Shown here one piece after another: positions 8,555 to 17,689 of a stretch of DNA of 64,000 bases. The translations under genes and the position numbers were made by a program. The notes beneath the pieces were generated by a model. The model worked only from the letters and a program-made list of their open reading frames with translations. It ran no database searches and was not told the origin of the DNA. Origin of the DNA: Streptomyces sp. NBC_01231 (GTDB lineage Bacteria > Actinomycetota > Actinomycetes > Streptomycetales > Streptomycetaceae); contig CP108521.1 in the NCBI GenBank assembly GCA_035999765.1, positions 2,108,001 to 2,172,000 of the forward strand. Direction: 5' to 3'. Numbering within the stretch: the first letter of the stretch is position 1; the number at the start of each line of letters is the position of its first letter.

Positions 8555-9508
8555 TCAGCCCTTGGCCACGGCGCGCAGCCGGTCCACCACATCGGCCCGC
8601 AGCTCGGCGGGCTCCAGGACCAGCACGTCCGGCCCGAACTCCACCAGCCAGGCGTCCAGGCCATGACCGTACGGGATCTCCAACTCGTCCCAGCCGTCCC
8701 CCAGTTCCCGTACGGAGGTGGCCCTCGCCCGCAGCGGGTACCCCGAGCCGGTGCGCAGCCGGATCAGCGCGGAGCGTTCGGCGTTCTCCCCCGCCCAGCT
8801 CGCGACGGTCTCGCGCACGGTGACGACGTCCGGCACCGGGGCCGTGAAGCGCGCACCGCGTGAGCGCACCCGACCGGTGATCCGCGACAGCCTGAAGACC
8901 CGCTCGGCTCCCCGGTCACGGTCGAATCCGGCCAGGTACCAGTGGCCGCGCCAGCACTCCAGCGCCCACGGCTCGACATGGCGGGGTTCGGGGTGGGCCG
9001 CGTTGGCCTTGCGGTAGTCGAACACGACCGGGCGGCGGTCGCGGCAGGCGAGCATCAACGGTTCGAACGCGGCCTCGTGCACCGGGATCCGGGGCTCCAG
9101 CGCGCTGTGCGCCTCGTACGGGTCGACGTCCTCCGGAAGGCCCGCCGCGCGCAGCTTCTGCAGGGCGCCGCTGGCCGCGCCGGCCAGCCGGGCCTGCTGC
9201 CACACCTTGGCGGCCAGGCCCAGGGCCGCGGCCTCCTCGGCGTCGAGGGTGATGGGCGGGAGACGGTTGCTGTCGCGACGGGCCAGGTAGCCGACCTCGC
9301 CGTCGAGGTTCTCGACCGTTTCGATGACCAGGCCGAGTTCGCGCAGATCGTCCTTGTCGCGCTCGAACATCCGGTTGAAGGAGTCGTCGGACCCGGCTTC
9401 GAGGTAGGCCTCGATGGACTCACGCAGCTCGCGCTTGCTGAGCGGCCGCCGGGTCCCGAGCAGACACAGCGCAAGGTTCATCAGCCGCTCGGCCTTGGCA
9501 ATGGCCAT
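8555..9508 (-). CDS. pafB: WYL-domain transcriptional activator PafB
   Basis: A 317-residue WYL protein, paralogue and partner of the PafC encoded directly downstream. Seen: an N-terminal winged helix-turn-helix (SKRELRESIEAYLEAGSDDSFNRMFERDKDDLRELG) and a canonical WYL block, GHWYLAGFDRDRGAERVFRLSRI, in the second half. The ATG at 9508 (MAIAKAERL) is preferred over an upstream alternative because AGGGAGG lies upstream of it and the 27 extra residues look like untranslated sequence. The pafBC pair separates the Pup ligase region from tatAC, as in mycobacteria, where pafA, pafB and pafC were named for their shared location. Confidence 0.92.
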   Translation of the reverse strand: MAIAKAERLMNLALCLLGTRRPLSKRELRESIEAYLEAGSDDSFNRMFERDKDDLRELGLVIETVENLDGEVGYLARRDSNRLPPITLDAEEAAALGLAAKVWQQARLAGAASGALQKLRAAGLPEDVDPYEAHSALEPRIPVHEAAFEPLMLACRDRRPVVFDYRKANAAHPEPRHVEPWALECWRGHWYLAGFDRDRGAERVFRLSRITGRVRSRGARFTAPVPDVVTVRETVASWAGENAERSALIRLRTGSGYPLRARATSVRELGDGWDELEIPYGHGLDAWLVEFGPDVLVLEPAELRADVVDRLRAVAKG

Positions 9509-9581
9509 CGACGCCCTTCGCCTCCCTATGGTGCTTACGGACGTTGACCGTACCGCCCCGCAGTAGCGCGGCAAAAGCCGA

Positions 9582-9609
9582 GGGCCCATGCCCGGACAGG
9601 CATGGGCCC
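9582..9609 (-). terminator. Hairpin terminator after the FKBP gene
   Basis: Perfect 11-bp inverted repeat GGGCCCATGCC / GGCATGGGCCC with a 6-base loop, followed on the minus strand by a T-rich stretch (CTTTTGC). It lies 29 bases past the FKBP stop and before the pafB promoter region. Confidence 0.8.
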
Positions 9610-9637
9610 CAGGTGGTCGAGACCGGTCGTACGACGA

Positions 9638-10009
9638 TCAGACCCCGAGGAGGTCGACCACGAAGATCAGCGTCTCGCCGGGCTTGATCGCCGGAGTCGG
9701 GCTCTGGTTGCCGTAGGCGAGGTGGGCGGGGATGGTCAGCTGGCGGCGGCCGCCGACCTTCATGCCCTGCACACCCTGGTCCCAGCCCTTGATGACCCGG
9801 CCGCCACCCAGCGGGAAACGGAACGGCGCGCCACGGTTCCAGCTGGCGTCGAACTCCTCGCCCGTGCTGAAGGCGACACCCACGTAGTGGACGGTGACGG
9901 TCTGACCCGCCTGCGCCACCGCGCCGTCGCCCTCCCAGATGTCCTTGATCTCCAGGTCCGCCGGGGGCTCGCCGCCCGGGAAGTCGATCTCGGGCTTGTC
10001 GATGCTCAC
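9638..10009 (-). CDS. FKBP-type peptidyl-prolyl cis-trans isomerase
   Basis: A 123-residue cytoplasmic single-domain FKBP. Seen: family residues VTVHYVGV, GEEFDASW, VIKGWDQGVQGMKVGGRRQLTIPAHLAYG and the C-terminal LIFVVDLL strand, matching the isomerase fold and length. It speeds proline isomerisation during protein folding. The GTG start has an ideal AGGAG ribosome site 9 bases upstream. It follows the double-domain FKBP lipoprotein gene by 82 bases on the same strand and has its own terminator. Two FKBP genes beside the Pup ligase are usual in Streptomyces; a functional link with pupylation is not shown by the sequence. Confidence 0.93.
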   Translation of the reverse strand: MSIDKPEIDFPGGEPPADLEIKDIWEGDGAVAQAGQTVTVHYVGVAFSTGEEFDASWNRGAPFRFPLGGGRVIKGWDQGVQGMKVGGRRQLTIPAHLAYGNQSPTPAIKPGETLIFVVDLLGV

Positions 10010-10091
10010 GTCTCTAGCTCCTGCTTGTGTACGGAAAGGCAACGGACACAGTGTTGCATCTCGGCGCGATGACAACCGGCCAGGATGACGA

Positions 10092-11102
10092 CTACATCTT
10101 GGCCAGGATGTCCACCGAGAAGACCAGCGTGGAGTCCTTCTCGATGCCGCTGCCGGGCGGCGGGCTGTCCGCGTAGCCCAGCTTCGGCGGGATGACGACC
10201 AGGACGCGACTGCCGACCTTCTTGCCGGTCAGACCCTGCGCCCACCCCTTGACGACCTGCTGGAGCGAGAACGACGTCAGCTTGCCGCTGCTGTACGTCG
10301 AGTCGAACTCCTTGCCGGTGTCCCAGATCACGCCCTTGTACTGCACGAGCACGGTGCTGTCCGCCGCGAGCTCCTCGCCGTCGCCCTCGATGACGTAGTT
10401 CGCCACCAGCTTCGTAGGCGCGTCGGCCTTGGGGACGTCGATCGAGGGCGCCTTGCCGTCGGTGTTGGTCCCCACCTTCGGCAGGTCGGCGTCGTCCTGG
10501 GCCACGTCCTTGCCCCTGGCCGAACTCTTGGCGCTGAACGTCTCCTCGATGTCGAACACGAAGACCAGCGTGTCGGTGCCCTTGACGCCCAACTGCGCGT
10601 TACCCGCCTTGCCGAACCCCCAGGTCGGCGGCACCGAGAACTCCACCCGACTGCCGGCCTTCTTGCCCGTCAACGCGTAGCGCCAGCCCTCCATGGTGGT
10701 GCCCTGGGCGATCTGGGTCAGCAACGGCGACTTACGGTCCCAGGAGTTGTCGAGGACCTTCGCTGTGTCCCAGAGCTGCCCCAGGTAGTTCGCCGTGATG
10801 AAGTCGCCCTCCGCGACAACCTTCCCGCCGCCCGCGACGAGCGTCTTCACCGCCAACTGCTTCGACGGGTCTCCGCTGCCATTGGCGACGGTCGGCTTCT
10901 CACCGAACTTGGTGCCCGCGGTGATCGCCGGAAGCGGCCCGTCGACGATCTTCGGCGGGGGCGGGGGCGGTGCCGAGGCCGACTCCGACGCCGCAGGCGA
11001 CGCGCTGTCGCTCGCCTTACTCGTGTCGGACTCGTCGTCGCCGCATCCGGCGAGTGCGACCAGTCCTGTGGGTACGGCGATGAGCAGTGAGCGTCGGCGC
11101 AC
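10092..11102 (-). CDS. FKBP-type isomerase lipoprotein with two FKBP domains
   Basis: A 336-residue exported lipoprotein. The N-terminus is a short signal sequence (RRRSLLIAVPTGLVALAGC) whose lipobox places the lipidated cysteine at residue 20, followed by a Ser/Ala/Pro linker. Two FKBP-like domains follow, about residues 80-190 (YLGQLWDTAKVLDNSW, MEGWRYALTGKKAGSRVEFSVPP) and 225-336 (VQYKGVIWDTGKEFDSTY, VKGWAQGLTGKKVGSRVLVVIPP). It would assist folding of secreted proteins at the outer membrane face. The GTG start at 11102 has GAGG 9 bases upstream; a longer frame exists but lacks signal-peptide logic. Confidence 0.9.
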   Translation of the reverse strand: MRRRSLLIAVPTGLVALAGCGDDESDTSKASDSASPAASESASAPPPPPPKIVDGPLPAITAGTKFGEKPTVANGSGDPSKQLAVKTLVAGGGKVVAEGDFITANYLGQLWDTAKVLDNSWDRKSPLLTQIAQGTTMEGWRYALTGKKAGSRVEFSVPPTWGFGKAGNAQLGVKGTDTLVFVFDIEETFSAKSSARGKDVAQDDADLPKVGTNTDGKAPSIDVPKADAPTKLVANYVIEGDGEELAADSTVLVQYKGVIWDTGKEFDSTYSSGKLTSFSLQQVVKGWAQGLTGKKVGSRVLVVIPPKLGYADSPPPGSGIEKDSTLVFSVDILAKM

Positions 11103-11165
11103 AGCGGGGGCCTCATAATCGGTCGATCTTGTTGATGGAGTGCGCGCAACTCTACGACGTGAGAA

Positions 11166-11194
11166 GGGCGCCGTACGTGAAACGTACGGCGCCC
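11166..11194 (-). terminator. Hairpin terminator after pafA
   Basis: Perfect 12-bp inverted repeat GGGCGCCGTACG / CGTACGGCGCCC with a 5-base loop (TGAAA), 37 bases downstream of the pafA stop and ahead of the FKBP lipoprotein gene. Confidence 0.8.
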
Positions 11195-11230
11195 GTGTTG
11201 CGTTCCGCGTGGTACTTCGAAACGCGTTGC

Positions 11231-12592
11231 TCACATTCCGGCGATGAGCTTCTCCACCCTGTCGTCCACCGAACGGAACGGGTCCTTGCACAACACGGTG
11301 CGCTGTGCCTGGTCATTGAGCTTGAGGTGAACCCAGTCGACCGTGAAGTCACGGCGCTGTTCCTGCGCCCGCCGGATGAAGTCACCGCGCAGCCGCGCCC
11401 GAGTGGTCTGCGGCGGAACCGACTTGCCCTCGAAGATCTTCAAGTCGTTGCAGATCCTGGCGGCTTGACCCTTCTTCTCCAACAGGTAGTAAAGGCCACG
11501 ACGACGATGGATGTCGTGATATGCGAGGTCTATCTGCGCGACCCGCGGGTGGGACATGGTCATGTTGTGCTTGGCCCGGTACCGCTCGATGAGCTTGTAC
11601 TTCATGACCCAGTCGATCTCGGTGCCGATCCGGTCGAGGTCCTCGGCCTCGATCGCGTCCAGCGTGCGGCCCCACAGCTCCAGGACCTGCTCGACGGTGC
11701 CGGTGCGGATGCCGCGACGCTCACAGAAGTCCACGGCCTTCTCGTAGTACTCGCGCTGCACGTCCAGCGCGGAGGCCTCGCGGCCGCTTGCCAGACGCAC
11801 CTTGCGCCGCCCGGTGATGTCGTGGCTGACCTCACGGATCGCCCGGATCGGGTTCTCCAAGGTCAGGTCCCGCATCACGGTGCCCGCCTCGATCATGCGC
11901 AGCACCAGGTCGGTGGCGCCGACCTTCAGCAGCATCGTCGTCTCGGACATGTTCGAGTCGCCCACGATCACATGCAGACGGCGATAGCGCTCGGCGTCCG
12001 CGTGCGGTTCGTCGCGAGTGTTGATGATCGGCCGGGAGCGGGTCGTCGCCGAGGAGACCCCCTCCCAGATGTGCTCGGCCCGCTGGCTGACGCAGTACAC
12101 CGCGCCACGCGGGGTCTGCAGCACCTTGCCCGCCCCGCACAGAAGCTGACGGGTGACGAGAAACGGAATGAGAATGTCCGCGAGTCGGGAGAACTCGCCG
12201 TGCCGCGCCACCAGATAGTTCTCGTGGCATCCGTACGAGTTGCCCGCCGAGTCTGTGTTGTTCTTGAAGAGGTAGACGTCGCCCGCGATTCCCTCCTCGT
12301 GCAGGCGTCGTTCGGCGTCCACCAGGAGTCCTTCGAGAATGCGCTCGCCCGCTTTGTCGTGCGTGACCAGTTCGGTCACGTTGTCACATTCGGGTGTCGC
12401 GTATTCCGGATGTGACCCGACGTCGAGATAGAGGCGGGCGCCGTTTCGCAGAAAGACATTGCTGCTACGGCCCCATGACACGACACGGCGGAAGAGGTAC
12501 CGCGCCACCTCGTCGGGAGACAGGCGGCGCTGTCCCCTGAACGTACACGTGACGCCGTACTCGTTCTCCAGCCCGAAAATGCGGCGGTCCAT
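11231..12592 (-). CDS. pafA: Pup-protein ligase PafA
   Basis: A 453-residue carboxylate-amine ligase of the glutamine-synthetase-like family that phosphorylates the C-terminal glutamate of Pup and joins it to substrate lysines. Seen: the N-terminal metal-binding motif FGLENEYG (Glu9), [36 protein letters not shown] and [24 protein letters not shown], all diagnostic of PafA/Dop. It lacks the Dop-specific loop insertion seen in the paralogue at 17690. No clear ribosome site precedes the ATG; the upstream MFS gene ends 9 bases before it, so translation may be coupled. A hairpin terminator follows. Confidence 0.96.
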   Translation of the reverse strand: MDRRIFGLENEYGVTCTFRGQRRLSPDEVARYLFRRVVSWGRSSNVFLRNGARLYLDVGSHPEYATPECDNVTELVTHDKAGERILEGLLVDAERRLHEEGIAGDVYLFKNNTDSAGNSYGCHENYLVARHGEFSRLADILIPFLVTRQLLCGAGKVLQTPRGAVYCVSQRAEHIWEGVSSATTRSRPIINTRDEPHADAERYRRLHVIVGDSNMSETTMLLKVGATDLVLRMIEAGTVMRDLTLENPIRAIREVSHDITGRRKVRLASGREASALDVQREYYEKAVDFCERRGIRTGTVEQVLELWGRTLDAIEAEDLDRIGTEIDWVMKYKLIERYRAKHNMTMSHPRVAQIDLAYHDIHRRRGLYYLLEKKGQAARICNDLKIFEGKSVPPQTTRARLRGDFIRRAQEQRRDFTVDWVHLKLNDQAQRTVLCKDPFRSVDDRVEKLIAGM

Positions 12593-12601
12593 GAGTGAAC
12601 A

Positions 12602-13861
12602 TTACGCCCGATCCCCCGAGCTGAAACGGGGTTCGGCAGCACGGTTTGGATCATTTTCCGATGAAGACGCAACCACCGCACCTCCGCCGACAGCCGCGAG
12701 TACCCTCCCCGTGGCCAGCAGAACCACCAGCGACACAGCTCCCGCCGCACCAGGCACGGCGAAACCCCACAGCGCCCCGCCCGCCTCGACGACCGGCCCC
12801 GTCAGCCCCGCCCCGACGGACGTACCCACGGTGAACGTCGTCACAAGCCAGGAGAACGCCTCGGTGACCGTCCCGCGCGGAGCGTGCCGGTCGACCAGCA
12901 CGAAGGCACACGCGAGGACGGGCGCCAGGAAGACACCCGCCAGGACCGTCAGCAGCGTCATCGCGACCGCACCCGGCATCAGCGTCAGCGGCACGTAACA
13001 CACCGCCAGAAGCGCCACGAGGACCTGGAGTCGTCGTGCCGGCTCACCGGTCCACTGCCGCGCCCCGTAGAACAACCCCCCGATCAGCGCACCCAGCCCG
13101 ATGCCCGCCATCATCCAGCCGTACACCGCGTCACCGCCGTGGCCGTCCGCGTACGACACCGCCGCCACCGTGATGGAGCCGAGCGCGATACCGACGAACA
13201 GGAACGCTCCGAGCATGGCCAGCAGCCCGGTCGAACGCAGCGCACCGAGCCAGTGCGCCTCACGCGGCGCCGAACGCCACGCACGCGAGGGCGGCGACAC
13301 GACCACGGACAGCGCGCCCAGCACGCCGACGGCGTTCAGGGCGAGCAGCGCCGCCGCCTCCGACCACAGCGACACGCACAGCGTGACGAGCAGCGGCCCG
13401 ACGGCGAACATCACTTCCTGCGCTATGGCGTCCATGGCGTACGCCGTGAGCACCTTGTCCTCCTTGCCGAGGACAGAGGGCCACAGCGCCCGCAGGCCGC
13501 CCTCCAGAGGCGGCGTGAAGAGCCCGGCGGCGGCCACCGCGGCATAGGCGAGCGGCAGCGGCTCGACGCCCGTGAAGGCGAAGACGGCCATCGCGAGGCC
13601 CGACAGGACCGCCGCCGAGAGCTGGACACGCGGCTGGCCGTGCAGATCCACCAGTCGCCCCAGCACCGGCTGCCCCACCGCGTTGGCCACGCCGTAGACG
13701 GCAACCAGCCCGCCGCCGAGGGTGTACGAACCGCCCTCCGCGCGCACGAACAGCATGACCGCGATCGCGGCGGTGGCGTTCGGCAACCGCCCCACCAGCG
13801 TCCCGACCAGCAGCCGGACGGCGTGCCTCGCCCTGAGGATGTCCAGGTATCCCGCGGCCAT
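12602..13861 (-). CDS. MFS transporter upstream of pafA
   Basis: A 419-residue protein with about 12 predicted membrane spans and major-facilitator loops (for example GRLVDLHGQPR between spans 2 and 3). The family moves small solutes by proton exchange; the substrate here is not evident, though the overall pattern resembles drug/sugar efflux members. It starts at an ATG with AAAGGGTGGG upstream and ends 9 bases before pafA, so the two are probably one transcript. The divergent LacI-family gene, with tandem operators in the intergenic region at 13903-13935, probably controls it, and with it perhaps part of pafA expression. Confidence 0.88.
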   Translation of the reverse strand: MAAGYLDILRARHAVRLLVGTLVGRLPNATAAIAVMLFVRAEGGSYTLGGGLVAVYGVANAVGQPVLGRLVDLHGQPRVQLSAAVLSGLAMAVFAFTGVEPLPLAYAAVAAAGLFTPPLEGGLRALWPSVLGKEDKVLTAYAMDAIAQEVMFAVGPLLVTLCVSLWSEAAALLALNAVGVLGALSVVVSPPSRAWRSAPREAHWLGALRSTGLLAMLGAFLFVGIALGSITVAAVSYADGHGGDAVYGWMMAGIGLGALIGGLFYGARQWTGEPARRLQVLVALLAVCYVPLTLMPGAVAMTLLTVLAGVFLAPVLACAFVLVDRHAPRGTVTEAFSWLVTTFTVGTSVGAGLTGPVVEAGGALWGFAVPGAAGAVSLVVLLATGRVLAAVGGGAVVASSSENDPNRAAEPRFSSGDRA

Positions 13862-13902
13862 GTCCCACCCTTTGTTCGCCCGGTGCGCCGGTGACGCATG
13901 AG

Positions 13903-13935
13903 GTTGTACGTATAACTTCCCCGGTCATACGTACC
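13903..13935. promoter_or_regulatory. Tandem TACGTA palindromes, candidate LacI-family operators
   Basis: Two similar palindromic sites lie between the divergent MFS and LacI-family genes. The first is GTTGTACGTATAAC (13903-13916), 6 of 7 base pairs symmetrical. The second is GGTCATACGTACC (13923-13935). Both share a TACGTA core, and the core centres are 21 bp apart, two helical turns, placing both on one face of the DNA. A central CpG palindrome is typical of LacI/GalR operators. Autoregulation and control of the MFS gene are inferred. Confidence 0.6.
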
Positions 13936-13977
13936 ATGTGCGCTGTTCACACGTCCAGACGAAAGCGCAGGCAGCCG

Positions 13978-14994
13978 GTGGCCCGAGGCAGCACCCGCCC
14001 CACCAGCCGAGACGTCGCCCAGGCCGCCGGCGTCTCCCAGGCCGCGGTCTCCCTGGTCCTCGGCGACAAATGGCGAGGCCGAGTATCGGAGAGCACCGCC
14101 GAACGCGTCCGGGAAGCCGCACGCGAACTCGGCTACCGGCCCAACCTGGCAGCCCGCAACCTCCGCCTCGGCCACACCCGCACCGTCCTCCTCGTGGTGC
14201 CCGCCCTCACCACCGAGTTCTTCGCCGGCGTCTACACGGGCGCCGCCCGCGTCGCCGCCGAACACGGCTTCGGCGTCGTCCTGTACCCCTCCCCCGAGGG
14301 CGTCGGCCCCGCCCGCGACCCCTTCGCCTCCGCCCAGGCCGCCCTCGACGGCGTCATCGCCTCCTCCATGGCCGCCGACGCCCTCACCGCCATCCGCGGC
14401 GACCAACTCCCCCTCGTGATGCTGGACAGCGACCCCTCCGGAAGCCTCGGCGCCGCCACCGTCAACCTCGACATCACCGACGGAGTACGACAGGTCGCCG
14501 AACACCTCCTGGACCTGGGCCACCGCCACTTCCTCCACCTCGCCGCGGACGTACCCTCCTGGACCTTCGAGATCCGCGCCCGCGAACTCGCCGCCCGCAC
14601 CGCCATGATCCCCGGCACCACCGTCCGCACGATCCGCGCGCCCCTCTCCATCGAAGACGCCACGGCCGCCGTCCAGACCGCGCTCTCCGACCCAGGACCC
14701 CGACCCACCGCCCTGGTCTGCGACGACGACAAACTCGCCGCCGGCGCCTACAAGGCCCTGCGCCGCCTCGGCCTGCGCATCCCCGACGACATCTCCGTCA
14801 CCGGCCTCGACGACCTCGCCCTCGCCACCGCCATCGACCCCGAGCTGACGACCGTACGCCTCGACGCCGAACTCTTCGGCGAACGCGGGATGCACGCCCT
14901 CCTGGCGGTCCTGGAGGGCCGTACACCGCAGGCAGGGGACATTCCCGTCGAGCTGGTCGTCCGGAGCTCCACGGCACCCCCCAGGGCCTCCTGA
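13978..14994 (+). CDS. LacI/GalR-family transcriptional regulator
   Basis: About 338 residues: an N-terminal LacI helix-turn-helix with the hinge (TSRDVAQAAGVSQAAVSLVL, then VREAARELGYRPNLAARNL) and a periplasmic-binding-protein-like effector domain (VVPALTTEFFAGVYTGA, PTALVCDDDKLAAGAYKALRRLGLRIPDDISVTGLDD). It would bind a sugar-like ligand and repress the divergent MFS gene and itself. Start codons at 13891 and 13936 are also in frame, but they overlap the operator-like repeats; the GTG at 13978 leaves six residues before the DNA-binding domain, usual for the family. The 3' end meets the prcA terminator. Confidence 0.88.
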   Translation: MARGSTRPTSRDVAQAAGVSQAAVSLVLGDKWRGRVSESTAERVREAARELGYRPNLAARNLRLGHTRTVLLVVPALTTEFFAGVYTGAARVAAEHGFGVVLYPSPEGVGPARDPFASAQAALDGVIASSMAADALTAIRGDQLPLVMLDSDPSGSLGAATVNLDITDGVRQVAEHLLDLGHRHFLHLAADVPSWTFEIRARELAARTAMIPGTTVRTIRAPLSIEDATAAVQTALSDPGPRPTALVCDDDKLAAGAYKALRRLGLRIPDDISVTGLDDLALATAIDPELTTVRLDAELFGERGMHALLAVLEGRTPQAGDIPVELVVRSSTAPPRAS

Positions 14995-15002
14995 AAACGA
15001 CC

Positions 15003-15034
15003 TGTGCCCCGGCCGAGTGGTCGACCGGGGCACA
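15003..15034. terminator. Bidirectional terminator between the LacI-family gene and prcA
   Basis: Perfect 10-bp inverted repeat TGTGCCCCGG / CCGGGGCACA with a 12-base loop, placed between two convergent genes: 8 bases past the regulator stop and 30 bases past the prcA stop. Confidence 0.8.
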
Positions 15035-15064
15035 CAAGACGTTCAACAGACGAGACGCGAGGCG

Positions 15065-15802
15065 TCACTCCTCCTCGGAGCTCTCCGCCTCCGTGGTCGC
15101 CCCGCCCGTCTCCAACAGCCGACCGAGCTGACGGCCGACGATCCGCTTGAACTTGCGCTTCTGCGGCCGCGTACGGTCCAGCACCGCGACCTCCAGACGC
15201 TCCGCGGGAATCTCCCGCTCACTGCCGTTCGTGTCCCGGGACAGCGCCTGCACAGCGAGCTCGAGAGCCCCCGCCAGACTCATACCGTCCTGATGACGCT
15301 GGTCCAGATAAGTGCTGATCTGCTCGGCGTTGCCGCCGACCGCGACCGAACCGTGCTCGTCCACGATCGAACCGTCATGCGGCAACCGATAGATCTGATC
15401 ACCCTCCGCGGTCTCCCCGACCTCGGCGACCACCAACTCCACCTCGTACGGCTTCTCGGCCGAACTGGAGAAGATCGTGCCCAGCGTCTGGGCATAGACA
15501 TTGGCCAGACCACGAGCGGTCACATCGTCCCGGTCATAGGTGTAACCACGCAGATCCGCGTAGCGCACACCACCGATCCGCAGATTCTCGTACTCGTTGT
15601 ACTTACCGGCGGCCGCGAAACCGATCCGGTCATAGATCTCGCTGAACTTGTGCAGCGCACGGGACGGGTTCTCGCCGACGAACACGATGCCATCGGCATA
15701 CTGCAGCACGACGAGGCTGCGACCACGAGCGATGCCCTTACGGGCGTACTCCGCCCGGTCGGCCATCGCCTGCTGGGGGGAGACATAGAACGGCGTCGAC
15801 AC
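15065..15802 (-). CDS. prcA: 20S proteasome subunit alpha
   Basis: A 245-residue alpha subunit forming the outer rings and gate of the 20S core. Seen: the N-terminal gate and helix H0 region ([31 protein letters not shown]), the Ntn fold body and an acidic tail ([11 protein letters not shown]). It has no catalytic threonine, as expected of alpha subunits. The GTG start has AAAGGGA about 10 bases upstream and follows prcB by 63 bases. The Arc/Mpa ATPase docks on this ring through its C-terminal GQYL tail. A bidirectional terminator closes the unit. Confidence 0.96.
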   Translation of the reverse strand: MSTPFYVSPQQAMADRAEYARKGIARGRSLVVLQYADGIVFVGENPSRALHKFSEIYDRIGFAAAGKYNEYENLRIGGVRYADLRGYTYDRDDVTARGLANVYAQTLGTIFSSSAEKPYEVELVVAEVGETAEGDQIYRLPHDGSIVDEHGSVAVGGNAEQISTYLDQRHQDGMSLAGALELAVQALSRDTNGSEREIPAERLEVAVLDRTRPQKRKFKRIVGRQLGRLLETGGATTEAESSEEE

Positions 15803-15865
15803 CGGTTATCCGTCCCTTTCTGTCGAAGTCACTGGACCACCTGGCAGGAAAACCGAACCCGCCGA

Positions 15866-16711
15866 CTAGAGAAGCGCGGCACGCGGCCCGTCGGGCTGCT
15901 CAAGCCGCCGCTGCAGAATCGAACGGGCGATCTCGGAGGACTCGTCCTCAGTGAGCCGACGGAAGCCGTCCTCGGTGATCACAGTGACGATCGGATAGAT
16001 CCGGCGCGCGACATCGGGACCACCGGTCGCCGAGTCGTCGTCTGCCGCGTCGTACAGAGCCTGCACCACGAGAGTGGTGGCCTCGGCCTCGCTCAGGTCG
16101 TCACGGTAGAGCTTCTTCATGGCACCCCGCGCGAAGACCGACCCGGAGCCGGTCGCGGCGAAGTTGTGCTCCTCGGAACGACCACCGGTCACGTCATAGG
16201 AGAAGATCCGGCCCTTGTCCCGGTCCACGTCGAACCCGGCGAACAGCGGAACCACGGCCAGCCCCTGCATGGCCATGCCGAGGTTGGAGCGGATCATGGT
16301 CGACAGCCGGTTCGCCTTGCCCTCCAGGGACAGCTGCGCCCCCTCGACCTTCTCGAAGTGCTCCAGCTCCAGCTGGAACAGCTTCACCATCTCGACCGCA
16401 AGACCCGCGGTGCCGGCGATACCCACGGCCGAGTACTCGTCGGCCGGGAAGACCTTCTCGATGTCCCGCTGCGCGATGACATTGCCCATCGTGGCGCGAC
16501 GGTCACCGGCGAGCACGACACCACCCGGGAACGTCACGCCCACGATCGTGGTGCCGTGCGGCGCCTCGATCACACCCTGGGTGGGCGGCAGCTGCCGGTT
16601 GCCGGGCAGGATCTCCGGCTGGTGCTCCGACAGGAAGTCCATGAAGGAGGACGACCCAGGCGTCAGGAAGGCAGCTGGTAGACGCCCGGTGCTACGAGTG
16701 TTGGCTTCCAC
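15866..16711 (-). CDS. prcB: 20S proteasome subunit beta
   Basis: A 281-residue catalytic subunit made as a proprotein. The propeptide is 53 residues; autocleavage before the conserved TTIVGV sequence exposes Thr54 as the N-terminal nucleophile. The supporting residues are present (GDRRAT lysine/arginine region, [16 protein letters not shown]). The GTG start at 16711 has an AAGGA ribosome site 7 bases upstream; this start lies inside the upstream endonuclease VII-like gene, giving a 49-base overlap that suggests coupled translation. Together with PrcA it forms the core that degrades pupylated proteins. Confidence 0.96.
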   Translation of the reverse strand: MEANTRSTGRLPAAFLTPGSSSFMDFLSEHQPEILPGNRQLPPTQGVIEAPHGTTIVGVTFPGGVVLAGDRRATMGNVIAQRDIEKVFPADEYSAVGIAGTAGLAVEMVKLFQLELEHFEKVEGAQLSLEGKANRLSTMIRSNLGMAMQGLAVVPLFAGFDVDRDKGRIFSYDVTGGRSEEHNFAATGSGSVFARGAMKKLYRDDLSEAEATTLVVQALYDAADDDSATGGPDVARRIYPIVTVITEDGFRRLTEDESSEIARSILQRRLEQPDGPRAALL

Positions 16712-17274
16712 GCGATTCCTTCCACGTAAGCAGCAGCCCGCCTTATGGCATCGGGCCGATCCTTGAACTGCCCCAGTGCGGCGTTGCAGCTGAAGCACAG
16801 TACGCCTCGGACCCTACCCGTCTTATGGCAGTGATCCACATGTGCGGCCGGGGCGGACAAACATATGCAGCAGACGCCCCCTTGAGAGGCGATCAATTCG
16901 TCGCGCTGAGCTTCGGTGATGCCGTACTGGCGCTTCAGGTGATCTTGCCGCCCGCGCTCGGCCCGGCAGGCCTTGCAGCGCGTCGACAGACCATCCGAAG
17001 CGGTCGCATTGCGATGCCATTCGCTGTGTGGCTTGACCTCGCCGCAGGTCCTGCAGAGCTTGTGCCCAGCCGGAACCTCCACCTTCTCCCGGACCTGCTT
17101 GCCCATGACCTCCCGGCGGCGCCGGTAGTGCGCGGCGCTGTACTCCGCCACGCACTCCCGGCAGTGCACCTGGAGACCGTCACGCCGATTCTTGTCCCGC
17201 GCGAATGCAGCCAGGGGAAGGTCCCGCTTGCATTTCCTGCAGTGCTTCGCGCTCGAGTCGCCAGCTACCCTCAT
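16663..17274 (-). CDS. Endonuclease VII-like zinc-binding protein inside the proteasome operon
   Basis: A 203-residue protein of three Cys-rich modules. The first two are repeats of one zinc-finger type: C12xxC15...C38xxC41 and C74xxC77...C100xxC103. The third matches the phage T4 endonuclease VII (HNH/His-Me finger) core: CCIC at 135-138, [13 protein letters not shown] at 145-157 with the catalytic Asp147-His148 pair, C160xxC163 and Asn164. The active-site residues look intact. It starts at an ATG with GAAGG 9 bases upstream, 44 bases after pup, and overlaps prcB by 49 bases. From memory the gene occupies the same place in other Streptomyces, so it is not a random insertion; its role is unknown. 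Confidence 0.85.
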   Translation of the reverse strand: MRVAGDSSAKHCRKCKRDLPLAAFARDKNRRDGLQVHCRECVAEYSAAHYRRRREVMGKQVREKVEVPAGHKLCRTCGEVKPHSEWHRNATASDGLSTRCKACRAERGRQDHLKRQYGITEAQRDELIASQGGVCCICLSAPAAHVDHCHKTGRVRGVLCFSCNAALGQFKDRPDAIRRAAAYVEGIAWKPTLVAPGVYQLPS

Positions 17275-17318
17275 CCCCCGCAACCTTCAGTTCGAAGGCA
17301 AAAGCGGCCCAGTAACCT

Positions 17319-17534
17319 TTACTGTCCACCTTTTTGCACGAAGGACCGCACGAAATCCTCGGCGTTTTCCTCGAGTACGTCGTCGATCTCGTCCAGTACC
17401 GAGTCCACGTCGTCGCTCAGCTTCTCCTGGCGCTCCTTGAGGTCTTCGGATGCCTGCGCCTCGGGCGCCTCCTCGACCTCCTCGGTGTTGCGCGTCGCCT
17501 TCTGCTGTCCGCCGCCGGTGTCCTTGGTCGCCAT
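17319..17534 (-). CDS. pup: Prokaryotic ubiquitin-like protein Pup
   Basis: A 71-residue, highly acidic, largely disordered protein, the degradation tag. It ends in GGQ, so Dop must deamidate the last residue to glutamate before PafA can ligate it. Residues 20-50 carry the Arc/Mpa-binding helix (DLKERQEKLSDDVDSVLDEIDDVLEENAEDFVRSFV). The ATG at 17534 has GTGAGGG just upstream and gives the expected MATKDTGGG N-terminus. It is followed by the endonuclease VII-like gene and prcBA in one leftward unit; 155 bases separate it from dop. Confidence 0.97.
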   Translation of the reverse strand: MATKDTGGGQQKATRNTEEVEEAPEAQASEDLKERQEKLSDDVDSVLDEIDDVLEENAEDFVRSFVQKGGQ

Positions 17535-17689
17535 AACCCTCACCCCGCTCGGTTCGACGTTCTTGATCAGACCCTACAAGCAGGGTCCGACATCGGCCCC
17601 GCAGTTTGCTCAACGTCCGGGGACCACCTCGATGATTCCCGGACGCCGAGGATTCCACCCTGTGGGGCCGAGTCGGCCCCGAGTACCCC

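Noticed and set aside
16663..17274. Endonuclease VII-like gene as a prophage remnant
   Set aside because: No integrase, attachment site or other phage genes lie near, codon use is like its neighbours, and the gene overlaps prcB in an ordered operon.
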